Assembly (NCBI RefSeq): GCF_000219625.1
Contig: NC_018217.1
Coordinates: 682,001-746,000, forward strand
Direction of reading: 5' to 3'
DNA: 64,000 bases
DNA from: Zymoseptoria tritici IPO323
Taxonomy: Eukaryota; Ascomycota; Dothideomycetes; Mycosphaerellales; Mycosphaerellaceae
The number at the start of each line of letters is the position of its first letter. The first letter of the stretch is position 1. Of this stretch, positions 31,863 to 43,109 are shown piece after piece. The notes below the pieces were generated by a model, which saw only the letters and a program-made list of their open reading frames with translations, searched no databases and was not told where the DNA came from. Position numbers and translations under genes: made by a program.

Positions 31863-32205
31863 GATGGGTCGCGCAGGAGGATGGAGCAGGCAGAGGATGA
31901 CAAGCAGCGGTCATGCACGAGGAAATGCCTGGAGACGCGTTCATGCGATACAGTAGAGTCGCAAAAGCAGATCGCTTCGGCTACATGGTCGGGAGAAGCC
32001 AGCGCACAGCACAGCACAGTGAGTAGCCGTCAACGTGAAGTGAAAATAAGGATCAAATGTTCCCAGGCAGCGATTTCGCGCTAGCGTCGTTTGTACCAAT
32101 GCGTCACTTAACTTCCACGATCCAGATCACAGCTTCAAGCACAACCTTTCAACTTCACAGAAACATCCACCTTCGCCGTCTGCAAGCACACGCAGCATCA
32201 ACACC
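31863..32205. other. intergenic region, ARPC5 3' UTR plus F-box gene promoter
   Basis: About 340 bases between tandem genes. Nothing else is supported. The last 80 bases are CA-rich leader sequence. Confidence 0.45.
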
Positions 32206-33190
32206 ATGCCGAAGCGTAAAGCCACCGACAACGATGGCGCTGCGCCCAAGCGCGTCCACCGCACTCGATCCGTCACCGCCGATCCTGGGAGAACATGCTT
32301 CCTCACCGCCGAGCTTCTGGAGAACATTCTCGTCAGACTGTCACCGCAGGAAATCTTCCTATCGCAGCGGGTGTCTCGCCAATTCCGCGATCTTGTACGC
32401 ACGTCGGGCTTGATAAAGGAGAAGCTCTTCATCTGCGTCAAGGGCAACAAGGACCTCGTCTGGGAGGTGGACCACGGTGCTGATCCTGCCTTACGTGCTG
32501 CTCATCCCGGCGCTGAAATCGACGGATCTCGCCTACCGCAGCAGTCACATCTCTTCCGGAAGATGTGGCGAGTCATGCCCGTTCGATTGAATCCTTCGCT
32601 CGGACTCTCGAGTTTGCACTTTCCGCGAGGTACATCAACGGCTCGAAGGCTGCAATACAATCCTGCAGAACAAGTCGAGATTACGAGCAGCGCCATCCGG
32701 AAGCGCTTGGTGACTGACACGGGAGGAGAATCATGGCAGCTGCAATATCTGTCGGATCCTCCATGCAAGGTTGCCAGCATGAGATGGTACTGGAGCAGCA
32801 AAGTTGGATCTCGGAAAATCGCCACCGGGCGTCTTGTCCGTATGTATAGGCCTAAGCAGTAGTCGCGATACGTACTGACACAGTGTAGGTGATGTTCAGA
32901 ACGACGACGGCCTCACGTTCTACGATTTGTGGCGCGCGATCTGGGTTCAAAAAGAAGATAACGAATACTGGACGGGCTCGAGACATCAATTCGTCCAACA
33001 AGCCTCCTTCCGCCAGGTATGGGAAAAGCTCAAGGCTGAGGGCGGCTTCAAAGCGTTGGAAGTTTTCGAGGGTGAACAGATGGAGATTTCTCTCGGAGGT
33101 GTTGTGGTCCCGACCGAAGAAGAATGGATGGCTGTCGGGAAAGCGGCCAAGCGGTCAGAAAAGAGCACAGGCGAACAGGCTCAAGGATGA
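32206..33190 (+). CDS. F-box protein
   Basis: Two exons: 32206-32839 and 32889-33190 (311 residues); the 49-base intron has a GTATGT donor and a GTGTAG acceptor and joins an Arg codon. A basic N-terminus (MPKRKATDNDGAAPKRVHRT) precedes an F-box at about residues 31-75 (FLTAELLENILVRLSPQEIF then QRVSRQFRDLV). The remainder has no leucine-rich or WD repeats but contains fold-like segments (SSLHFPRGTSTARRLQYNPA, GLTFYDLWRAIW, EISLGGVVVPTEEEWMAV). F-box proteins bind Skp1 and bring substrates to SCF ubiquitin ligases; such C-terminally unclassified ones are expanded in dothideomycetes. The substrate is unknown. Confidence 0.88.
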
Positions 33191-34303
33191 TGACTTCGCT
33201 TCCGCACACGATGGATCCGAGACCAGCTTTGGTAGATCCGTTGGAGAGAGTCTTTGAGTAGCATCACGACCCGTTTTTGAACGGGTACGATGGGAACCGA
33301 GACAAGGCATTCGCAGGGTGTTGCAAGCTGCAGAGTGAAGCACGAGTTTTTGTATCAGTGCTCTGCGGCATTTGATTCACTACGCCCGCAACTGGACACT
33401 CCTGGCACCAGCAGTGGTGGTAGGCGAGTGAAACTTTCACCGTTACATTTGTAACTTGAAAAGACCCTTCTCGAACTTCCAGCATACTTTCGCTCTCCTT
33501 TCCCTCTCAAATGTCTGTCAGACCAATCTATGCACAAGCCTGCACAACCGATGATGCAGCACGCTCCGGCTTATTTGTGATCGTTGATTGTTCTACGCCT
33601 ATGAGGAGTACCGTACGCTCATGAGATGAAGCGACAGTTACAGCTGCTTTTGATCGCAAATCTGTGGTCGAGGCGGGTCGCAGTGGACGGGATGCTGGGG
33701 TGTACTACGATGTGAGTAGCCGCGCGGGTGTCGACATGTGGCGGCGGCGGGATGAGCATGCTGCTGCTGAGCACAGTCTTGCCGCTGCACGTTGTGTGGC
33801 GAAGCTCTGCGCGAGAGCGTGGCATTCTTTGGTACACCGCGATGCTGCAGCATGTGTATTCGATGAGAATGTTGTTGTGTTCTAGAGTTTTCATTGTACG
33901 TCAAATTTAACCACAAGGCGGATGATCTCCGGCATTGAGGCCGCGCTAAAATATTCCTCAAGGTCATGCACGGGCAGTCGCCCTTCCTGATATGATCAAC
34001 CAACATCATCACCATCGAAATCTGTCAACCAGAGACGCGCTCAGCGCTTCGGGGGCAGTGTCGCAGCACAGCGATTCAACTTCCGCGCCCGCCGTGATGG
34101 ACATGGCAAAGCTGCTGTTGGCCCGCTTAGACCGGTTGCAGCGGAGATGATGCTCTCCGGAGCTTCCAGCTTCGTCATACTTCATCAGGTTCACCTTTAG
34201 CACTGCTGGAGCATATAATCTCACCTTAGGAATGAGCAGATGATTCAAGGATAACCCGCAGTGAATTGATCATCTTTGAAAACTCACCTCAGACCTCAAC
34301 AAC
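33191..34303. other. intergenic region
   Basis: About 1.1 kb. A short palindrome-like element (CCCGTTTTTGAACGGG) lies at 33270-33285, 80 bases past the F-box stop, and could act in transcript 3'-end formation. No gene is supported. Confidence 0.4.
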
Positions 34304-35489
34304 ATGGCTGACGAACATCTAACCCGCCCAAACCCTCCGCCGGAGCTCAATATACCGGCATCGAAGAACACTGTGAAAGTGTCGTGTATTGACAGGTTAG
34401 TGACAATGTAAGGCACCAAGGAAGTTCTTGCTCAATCATTGCAGCACGTCTCGCTTCAGGCTCCCGATCGATGGCTTCCTCCAGCCGGTGTACACTGGCC
34501 ATCCCGAGCTCTGCGGGCCATCATTCTCTTTCCTCATTGAACATCCTTCCAACAAGCCAATACTGTTCGATCTGGGCATCCGCAAGGATTGGGACAAGCT
34601 TCCATCAGCTGAGAAGTTCATTCGTCTGAAGTGGTACATCAACGTGGAGAAGGATGTCGCAACGGTGCTCAAGGACAACAACATTGATGTCGATGGGGGT
34701 GCGATAGCCTCGATTCTGTGGAGCCACCATCATTGGGACCATGTCGGTAATCCTGCTACATTCCCACCCTCGACAGAGCTCGTCGTCGGTCCCGGATTCA
34801 AGAATGCTCATATGCCTGGCTACCCGAAGAACAAAGACTCCACTTTGCTGGAGTCAGACTTCGAAGGTCGCAGTGTTCGAGAGGTCGACATCGCCGGTGA
34901 AGGCAAGGGGCTCAAGATCGGAAGGTTCCATGCCTACGACTACTTCGGCGATGGTAGCTTCTACTTGCTTGATACCCCGGGTCACGACATTGGGCATCAA
35001 TGTGGCCTTGCCCGAACAACATCCAATCCGGGCTCATTCGTGTTCATGGGTGGCGACGCTTCTCACCATGGAGGAGAGTTTAGACCAACCGAGTACCTTC
35101 CCCTGCCAAAGGAGCTCAAGCCATCGCCTCTGAAGCGTCGGGGTGGTTCATGCCCAGGACATCTGCTACAAGACATTCATCCGGACCAAGCCGCCGACAA
35201 GCCATTCTACAATGTCACTGCAAGCTTCGCTCACGACAAGACGGTCGCGGACTGGACCATTGCCGGCTTGGGAGAATTCGATGCTCACGAGAATGTGTTA
35301 ATGTTGATGGCCCACGACGATGCCGTCGTTGATCCGGGACAGCTTGATTTCTACCCTAAGAGCATGAACGACTGGCATGAGAAGGGCATTGGGCAGAAGA
35401 TTAGATGGCTGTTTCTTGGTGACTATGAGGAGGCTGTTGAAGCGAAGGAGAAGGGCGGCGAACCTTTCAAGTGGGGAAAGTACCCATGA
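34304..35489 (+). CDS. metallo-beta-lactamase-fold hydrolase
   Basis: Two exons: 34304-34395 and 34445-35489 (378 residues); the 49-base intron has GTTAGT and TTGCAG ends. The zinc-binding signature SHHHWDHVGNP (H-x-H-x-D-H) lies at about residue 130. A second metal-ligand region is LLDTPGHDIGHQCGLA, and the Asp of FVFMGGDASHHGGEF bridges. LMLMAHDDAVV supplies the last His. The overall layout resembles fungal MBL proteins related to N-acyl-homoserine-lactone lactonases, so a lactone or ester is a plausible substrate, but specificity cannot be read from sequence. The gene precedes a P450 in the same direction, with a LaeA-like methyltransferase next, which suggests a shared metabolic role. There is no signal peptide. 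Confidence 0.88.
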
Positions 35490-36590
35490 GGCTCGGTCAA
35501 CGATGAGGCCGCTGGTCGCTTCACCTCGCGTTTGCCATTGTTTGCGACTTACTCAGACATGTCCTGATCCGTTTCTGTACATGTCCGGCTAACTTACATG
35601 TACTTGTACGCAAGAATAAGGTGTACTGCTACCTGACATGTTCTGCTAAATTACCTGATCTGCTAACTTGACTGTTCTGCTAACTTACCTGTTCTGCTAA
35701 TTTACCCGTTCCGCTTAACTTGCCTGTGCTGCTACCTTACCTGTACTGCTAATCTACCTGTACTGCTAACATACCTTTACGCTCTGGTACGATGTACTGC
35801 CAGAGCAAATGTACGGTTTTGAGGGCGTCACGGCAAGTGACCCGGACGCTTTGCCGAATTTACTGCTAACTTAGCTGCACGTGGTTACGTACACTGCCTT
35901 GTACGCTTCGATAAGATATCCCACCATGTTGGTTGTACGGACGATTGTTTCGTGCAGTCTAGCGGCAACCCCAATGGTTCGGCCGACAAGCGAACTTCTG
36001 CCGGCTGTCGTCACCATTGCCATCAACACACCTTACCGATTAGCTTCGAGAATGCATTCAAGTTCAGCGCACAATGTGCATAAAAGTCCCGAATCCTTCC
36101 CAAGAACATCAACTGGAGCATTGCCATCGGCAAGGTCGTGAGCACGACAGATCATGCGATTGCAACAGACCAGCCAGGCAAGCTGTCATCCTCGAGCATG
36201 TCTGCCGTACCGACAAGCCTGCCTGTCGTTCGCATGGCAATTCTGGACCGGTTCATCCGCTAGCTGACGAGGTATGTCACCGGCCCGCTGCATGTCTACT
36301 GCATGACCTCTCCGAGGCGAGCGCAAGACAGGCCAAGGCCACACGTGTGCGTTGGCCGAACTACTGTCGCTCCACAGTCCACACGGCTTACGGCATTGAC
36401 ACATGCAACTGTGGGCTAGCGCTGGTCGTTGTAGCTCCCTAGCCAGATGGCTGGGGGGTGACATGGTAGGAAAAGGAAGCCACCACTCGTAGAAAGAGCA
36501 TTACGTTCGCCGTCTGGATTTCGGGATTACTGGTGCTCGTGCTCGCCGTCAGCAGCGTGAGAGCGAAGACGAAGTCTCTGAAATACGAAC
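35490..36590. other. intergenic region with 17-base satellite
   Basis: About 1.1 kb between the MBL and P450 genes. The left third is a degenerate 17-base tandem repeat (separate entry). The right part (35880-36590) would hold the P450 promoter; no gene is supported. Confidence 0.45.
35622..35775. repeat. 17-base minisatellite, nine degenerate copies
   Basis: Consecutive units of the form TGTNCTGCTAACTTACC (variants TGATCTGCTAACTTGAC, TGTGCTGCTACCTTACC, TGTACTGCTAATCTACC) run for about 154 bases with a near-constant 17-base period. Related looser copies extend left to about 35575 (GGCTAACTTACATGTAC). Confidence 0.9.
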
Positions 36591-38340
36591 ATGCCTAATC
36601 TTGAATTATGGACCGCACTCAGCTATTTCACAATGGCTGAGATTGTGGTGAGTGGACTGCTCTTGTATTTCTTCACACTGGCAGTCTATCGTCTGTACTT
36701 CAGTCCGCTCGCGAAGATTCCGGGCCCGAAGCTCGCGGCCTTGACGCTGTGGTGAGTACGGCAACAAGCGAAGCAAGAACTTCTGGAGATTTGAGAACTG
36801 ACATGCGCAAGGTACGAGTTCTATTACGATGTCGTTCTGAAAGGACAGTATACCTGGAAGATAGGCGAGATGCACGAGAAATATGGTGATTACTTTCGTT
36901 CTCCGAACCGCTTCGTCCTCTGAATCTCACCTCGTTCTACTAGGCCCGATAGTCAGAATCAACCCGTTCGAGATTCACATCAATGATCCAGACTACTATA
37001 ATGAGATCTATGCGGGACCGACCAGAAGACGAGAGAAGTGGGCCTGGTCGGCAGCCATGTTTGGCAACTCATCCTCTCACTTTGGCACCATACCACACGA
37101 GCTCCATCGCCGACGACGTGCGCCTCTCAATCCATTCTTCTCAAGAGCATCTGTGACGAGACTGGAGCCGATGTTGAGACAGGTCGTAGAAGATCTCAGC
37201 ACCCGCCTCGAGCAGTTCCGCGAGTCCCAGAAGCCAGTCAATCTTCGCCACGCTTTTGCTGCCGTGACCATGGACGTTGTGACGGACTATGCATTTGGGA
37301 CGTCGTACAAGTGCTTGGAGCAGCCAGATTTTGCGCCTATGTGGGCCGAGGCGATCGATTCAGTGTCGGAACAGAGCGTATGTACTCCCACAGAATGAGC
37401 AAGCAGCCCGCTGATGTATCGTAGCACATGAACAAGCAGTTTCCCATCGTATTGCAGATGATGAGAATGATGCCTCTGTGGGTTGTAGAAAGGACAGCTC
37501 CGGATGTCATGCGACTGATCAAATTTCAGATGGTATGTTTTGCGGCCACGTAGGTGTCTAGGTATTGTTGAGCTGACTCTGGCAAAGGATATGGCGACAC
37601 AAGTCTCACTTCAAATGAGCGGCAAATCCGCCGACAACAAAGTCTCCGATCACCCTACCATCTTCCACGAGCTCCTGCAGCCCGGTGCTCTTCCTGAGAG
37701 CGAGCAAACTCTGCCACATCTGGTCAACGAAGCGCAATCGATCGTGGCCGCCGGCCAGGTCACCACGACACACTACCTGAACACGACAGCCTACCACATC
37801 CTGGCACGAGAGGACGTTCTCAAAAGACTAAAAGCGGAGTTGAAGGAGGTCATGTCGGACGGGAGTCTACCAAGCTGGCAAGCCCTGGAACAGCTTCCCT
37901 ACCTCTCTGCGGTCGTACTGGAGGGCTACAGAATGTCCCATGGGCCGGTCCACCGGCTTCAACGTGTAGCTCCCGACGAAGACCTGGTTTACAAAGACTA
38001 CGTGCTTCCACCCGGCACGCCAGTCGGTATGACATCCATCTTCATCCACGAGAACCCTTCTCTGTTCCCAGATCCCAGAGCTTTCAAGCCAGAAAGGTGG
38101 TTGGAGCCTGGCGCGAAGGAAAGGCTTTCGAATTACCTGGTCAACTTCAGCAAAGGCACGCGAGGATGTTTGGGCATGTATCTGGCACAGGCGGAGATCT
38201 ACCTGACGTTGGCTGCGGTATTTGGTCGGTTCGATATGGAAATCTTCGAGACGACCAGGGCAGACATCGATGTGGCGCATGACTTCTTCAACCCGCAACC
38301 GCGCAAGGGCAGCGTAGGACTGAGAGTGCTTGTGAAATGA
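36591..38340 (+). CDS. cytochrome P450 monooxygenase
   Basis: Five exons: 36591-36751, 36812-36885, 36944-37377, 37425-37532, 37588-38340 (509 residues); all four introns keep the frame. The N-terminus has a membrane anchor ([19 protein letters not shown]) followed by the proline hinge [16 protein letters not shown]. The I-helix segment is [13 protein letters not shown], the ExxR motif is EGYR, and the PERW region is FKPERWLE. The heme ligand is in [18 protein letters not shown]. The N-terminal third resembles the fungal group usually annotated as trichodiene-oxygenase-like (CYP58/CYP65), but that label says little about substrate. It is a microsomal oxidase, probably of secondary or lipid metabolism. 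Its neighbours are an MBL hydrolase and a LaeA-like methyltransferase, convergent at 140 bases. Confidence 0.93.
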
Positions 38341-38482
38341 TGGAAGAATATTGGGAGGCAAACGTCAGGAGGAAATCTTCATGAGGGTCCATAATAATCA
38401 TTCCACATTAGCCATGCTCATATCATCAACATTTACATGCAGCAACATTGGGCAGCCTTCATCATTCCTCAGCCGTGAACAC

Positions 38483-39698
38483 TCACTCCAGCGGCTTCTG
38501 CCCTATCACCACCGATCCACTCGTATACGTGTGCATTTTCTTCGTCTGGCCGAGACCTTCCCTCACCTTGGCCAGGAAGACCTGCACCTCTTCGTACTTC
38601 CATCCGAGAATCCTCGTCAGAAGAGCCATCGTCCAACCCTCGATGCCTTGATACGCCTCCAACAGATGCCACCTTCCAATCTCCTTCAGCTTTGCGTCAG
38701 CCGCCCACGGTCCGAGCGGCATCTTGAATCTGCGCTCCGACGTGTTCTCGAACCCAGCCGCATCGATCAGTTCCTTCTGCAACTCCCAGATGCGGAACGT
38801 CCGGCCCATCTTCTCGCCGGCTTCGATGTAAAGAGAAGATGCAGTGGGAAAGATGTGGCCTGCAGGGATCGAGTCGTCGTCACTGCGCCAGCACACGGAG
38901 TACTCCACTTGCTCGAACCAACCACCTGGTTTCAGATGTCGCAGGATCTTGGCGTATAGCTCGGGCCAGTTCTCTATTGAGCCGTACAGACATCGTACAT
39001 GAATGAAGTCGAAGGTGTTTTCAGGGAATGACCAGTCTTTCGTGCAGTCGTCCAGTTCAAAGCGGACATTTGGCGGTACCCACGAAGGCATCGCTGGAGT
39101 GATGTCCGTGCCTGTGGAGAAGGTCAGCAACATCATCGAAGGCAGTACATTGGACATCTGCCAGCAAGACCCTAGAGAGAGTTCTCGGACAGTTCTGGCA
39201 TTTGATCTCACCTATGACTTCAGCCTCGGGATGCTCGTCCGCAAAATCGATCGCCCAAATGCCCGTGCCAGTCCCGACATCCAGTACCTTTGCATTGGGC
39301 TTGATGGGCGCCAGTGTAAGCTTTTCGTCGAATAGTAGAAGGAAGATGTGATGAGCAATGTCCAGTTGATCGTGCTGGTCTTCGTCATGGGGAGCCCAGT
39401 AATTTTCTCCGTCTTTGTGGGCTGTATATCGCCGGCCATTTTCGATTCGATGTGCAGCAATACTTTCGCTCAGGGAAGCTGTTTCGCTTTGACTGTCGAC
39501 GACTCAGTTTGGTTGTTCATTGAGGATTGAGCCGCGTTACAACTTACGCTTCGCCGTCGTACGCTGAGTCAACAGCGCTGCCTGCATCGTTGAAGCCCTG
39601 GGAGAAGAGGACAGTCAGCACATTGTAGTAATGTTCCAATCGCCTGAAATACCACTTACAGCAGGCTCAATGTCGTTGAACTCCCCAGGCTCCTCCAT
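38483..39698 (-). CDS. LaeA-like SAM-dependent methyltransferase
   Basis: Four exons on the minus strand: 39698-39660, 39597-39548, 39492-39212, 39111-38483 (332 residues). The third intron (100 bases) interrupts the SAM site between HPEAEVI and GTDITPAMPSW. The N-terminus is acidic (MEEPGEFNDIEPAGFNDAG). Conserved blocks are RIENGRRYTAHKDGENYWAP, the SAM-binding KVLDVGTGTGIWAIDFAD, PSWVPPNVRFELDDC, FDFIHVRCLYGSI and LKPGGWFEQVEYS. This is the large fungal class I methyltransferase family around the secondary-metabolism regulator LaeA, whose members methylate small molecules or proteins. It ends 142 bases from the convergent P450, so it may modify the same product or act as a local regulator. 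It is probably not the orthologue of LaeA itself. Confidence 0.9.
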
Positions 39699-40397
39699 GG
39701 TCACCCACCGCGTGCTACGTTTCTTTCGTTGCAGTTTCGTCACAGGTATACATCGACCACAGACCTCTGCCAGCAGAACGACAGAAGTCAGACCATCAGC
39801 CCACGGCCTGGTCTGGACGGATTAATGTACGCTGGGCCGTGCGGTGGCATGCTCAGATGCTCACTGGCTTTACGTCGGCAAAAGCCTTGATCCCGCGTTG
39901 CTGCAAGGCTATCACACTTGGACCTCTCGATCGGTATCCAATCCAGTGCTTCTTTCGCGTCGTAGCCGAGGAGCCGTTGCAAGGAGGTGGAAAACAGTGT
40001 AGATACTTGTTGCAGAAGACGTTGCGAGACTTCGCCTGAGGGAGTCGTCTTAGGAGATGCGATGTGAAATGAAATGTCGACCGCGTGGGTAGAATAATAA
40101 AAACGAATTGCTGCTCGAGCACGACGCAGCCAAGGTGGCATGCCGGAGCGACGGCCCCGCCAGATCTGCACCAGTGGAGTTGGGCTCCGAACCTACCAAC
40201 ATCTGCCGATGATGAGCCATTTCATTTAACCATGCGAAGAAGCATAAAAAGCCATCGCTTCTCGACAAGATCGTTGACGACACATGGGTCACTCCGGCCT
40301 CGCGTGATGTGAGTGCAGGTGAAACAGGACCATATAGAGTCTGGTTCTTGTAGAAGTAAGGTACTTCTACAAAAGTCTCAACAATGAACCTTCATCT
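39699..40397. other. intergenic region, methyltransferase promoter and ARP9 3' flank
   Basis: About 700 bases. A 127-codon frame on the minus strand has no domain and is not supported. No repeats were seen. Confidence 0.4.
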
Positions 40398-42379
40398 CTA
40401 CAACCTCACATCGTGAATTCCCTGCGGTCCTTGCTCGTTGTAGTCCGTCCTCGTCATGTATCCTTTACTCGCGCCTCCATCCTGGATGAACAGCAGCTTG
40501 CCTGCGACTTGCGCTCCCAAAAAGGTCGCCTCGTCATATCCAGCCTCTTTCCACTCCGGAAAGTACTCCGGGATCTTTGCGACTTTGATGCTTGTCGGCG
40601 TCTGCCCATGCGAATGGCTCGAAGCAAAATGAATCGGCGGTGTCTGACCATAGCCGGAAGAATGCATTTGTGGGTTTTGCTGGGTCAGCGCGGCATGCAG
40701 TAGCGGGTTCACGCCGGCACTGGGATGTTGCTGCAGACCGGGCATCTGTTGGAGAGGTGTGTTCGCGCCCGTTGCCATGGGTGTGGAGATGTTCGAGGGC
40801 AGCTCCGAGGTGAAGATCGTCGCTGATGAAGGTGAGATGATGTATTTCGACTGGAGCGTGGCCACCAATGCCTCTTTGAAACCGCGAACTTTGGAGCCGT
40901 TCCCGAGGATGATGAGTGAGTCCCACAGCTCGCTACGCTTGCCAATTTCGCCACATGAGAGGACTGTCCTGTGGATGGCATCCGCGAGTCTGTCGAGGAC
41001 ACCGCCTGATGCAGCCTGGAAGCGTTCGAGTCCGACCTCAACCTCTCTTCGGAATCCACCTGTCGGGGACGTGTCGGTCGGATCGTCCGCAAGACCACTG
41101 TCAACTGGCTTATCTGCCACTGCAGGTTGCAGCTCCTTATTCGGGCCGTCGTCCAGTGAAGATTGCATGTCGGCCATTCCTTGCGCAGTCATGCCCGCAG
41201 TCTTCATCGCATCGTGCAGAGCAAAGTCCTCGTAGATAAAAGTATTGCGAGCTCTTTTCGAGTTGAGGACTTTCACAGGCTTGTTGGCTTGTTGCTGGGT
41301 ATCCGTCGCCTTCTTCTGACCTTTTGCTGCAGCTCTGTCCGCCTTTTCACGCTCTTTCTGCGCCAAGTATTCCTGCATGTTCCCTCCTGTGACAATACTG
41401 GCAATGTCGAGCACACCGTCCTCAGTCTCCAAACTCTGCGCTTCGCCCACTTCTGTCCCGGGTCCTGGTCCACGCGGGAGATCGCCGGCTATCGAGGGTT
41501 TGCTTTGGCCAGGTGCCGCGCCATCCGCGCCTGTCGAGGCCGCTGCAGCTGGATTGCCAGCAGTGTTCGGGTCCAGATCCTTCACCGGCAGCTCAGCGTC
41601 CAGCGGAAGAATCTCGCAGATCGGACTCCGTTTCAGCTGTTCGCAAACCTCCCTTGTGAAACCCTTCCTGCCCTTTAAAAGTTCTGCAAGCCTCTGTGTC
41701 ATTGCCTCTCCGCCGCAATCAGGAACTGCCAATGCTCGCGTCGAATCCTGCAACATGAAGTCCACAATACAGCTGACGTCCGCCTTGTTTAAGCCTACGT
41801 CTACCACGGTCGCAGTAGGTATTCCGTAGGCGTATGTTGTAGCCACCGCCGAGTCCATCATCGCTAACGCAGGTGTCTTGAACTTCTCGAAGAAGAATTG
41901 AGCCACCTTTTCATACTCCTTGTGCGTCCAGACCGGTTGCGATATGATCAGAATCGGCGTGTGGAACGGCGGGTTGACAGTATTGTACACGTGCTCCATC
42001 AACGCGTAGAAGCATGGCCAGTCCATGATGCTGCCGTGTTGTATCGGCCATATCGCTCCCTCCTCTGATTTGCGATCCTCCTCCCACTCGGGCTCTTCCT
42101 CTGTACCATTACCGTTCGTCGCGGGCGCTCCATTCTGGGTATCCGTCTTCTTTTCCTTCCTCCGTATCTTGACTGGCTCGTATTTCCCTGGCAGCTCTGC
42201 CGCAAACATGCGCGATCGTAAACGAAATCGCGCGGGTGTGAATGATTCGGGAAGGCCGAGTTGGGCTAGAGTGGTTTGCGACCCGGGTGATATGATCTGG
42301 ACAGTCGCGGTGAGTATAGCTTGGATGTAGCGACGAGGGGTCGGCTTACGAAGATCTGGTCATCGCGAAAGGGAGGCAT
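40398..42379 (-). CDS. ARP9: actin-related protein Arp9 (chromatin remodelling complex subunit)
   Basis: Two exons on the minus strand: 42379-42350 and 42296-40398 (642 residues); the first exon encodes only MPPFRDDQIF. After splicing the N-terminus reads IISPGSQTTLAQLGLPESFT, the actin-like phosphate-1 loop of fungal Arp9. ILIISQPVWTHKEYEKVAQF, FFEKFKTPALAMMDSAVATT, TATVVDVGLNKADVS and VPDCGGEAMTQRLAELLKGR follow the actin fold. A large insert (about residues 240-390) is Pro/Ala/Gly-rich, then acidic and Lys-rich. The fold resumes with ELWDSLIILGNGSKVRGFKE, a Gln/Pro-rich insert, and the C-terminal IPEYFPEWKEAGYDEATFLG. Arp9 pairs with another Arp or actin on the HSA helix of Snf2-type ATPases in SWI/SNF and RSC in the nucleus. 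The substituted phosphate loop suggests weak or no ATP hydrolysis, as in yeast. Confidence 0.85.
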
Positions 42380-43109
42380 CTTGAGCGACACAAGATATGA
42401 CGAGCTCGTTGTCCTCTATCGCGAAAGGTTTTGCTGGTCGCAACACATGCGCTGGATGGGATTTCGCGTGGAGAGCTCCACAGCCTTGTCCGATTGAACG
42501 AATGGTCGTATGAGCAGTGGAACGAGTGCTCAAGAAACTGAAGAAGTGTATGCGAATGTCAATGGGAGTCGTAAGGTCAATGCGATTGGACGCGAGTGGT
42601 TGGTTTGGAAGGACGCGATCGAACTTCGTATTAGTCAGGCATCATCCCAGTGGTACCTTAACGTTCAAACATTGCCTCTGAATCAACCTCACCTTGGAGA
42701 ATCTCCATCAACATAACAAAGATCGATCGATCAACGCAGTCTTTGACTTCATTCTCGAGTCTCCGTGCCTGCTCATCTCAAGGTTTCGTCGTCCACATCC
42801 AGTATACACAGACGGAGAGCGACTCGACTAATCAATGTGCCAATCAATTGAGAAGGTAGGGCAGCAATGAAATTCAACCGCCTCGCTTGTGAAACAAACC
42901 TCCGATCTGCAAGGTCGAGTGAAAGACCTCCAATTTGTGGCTGCCGTCCTGCTTGCGCCTTTACTTCAACTTCATCATCGCTCATCTTGTTGCGAATATA
43001 CTCTTCATCGATATCCTTCCTATCCATCAATCGATATTCCGTCATTCGCAGTCCACGACTTGCTTCATGATCATGCGACTGTTTGGTCCTGCGGCGATCG
43101 ATTCAGCCC
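42380..43109. promoter_or_regulatory. divergent promoter between ARP9 and the DUF2235 gene
   Basis: About 730 bases between divergent starts. An isolated 68-codon ORF from ATG 42510 (+) has ordinary composition but no homology I recognise and no splice context. It is not called as a gene. Confidence 0.4.

Noticed and set aside
42510..42716. 68-codon ORF in the ARP9/DUF2235 divergent region
   Set aside because: Ordinary composition but no homology or splice context; could be chance.
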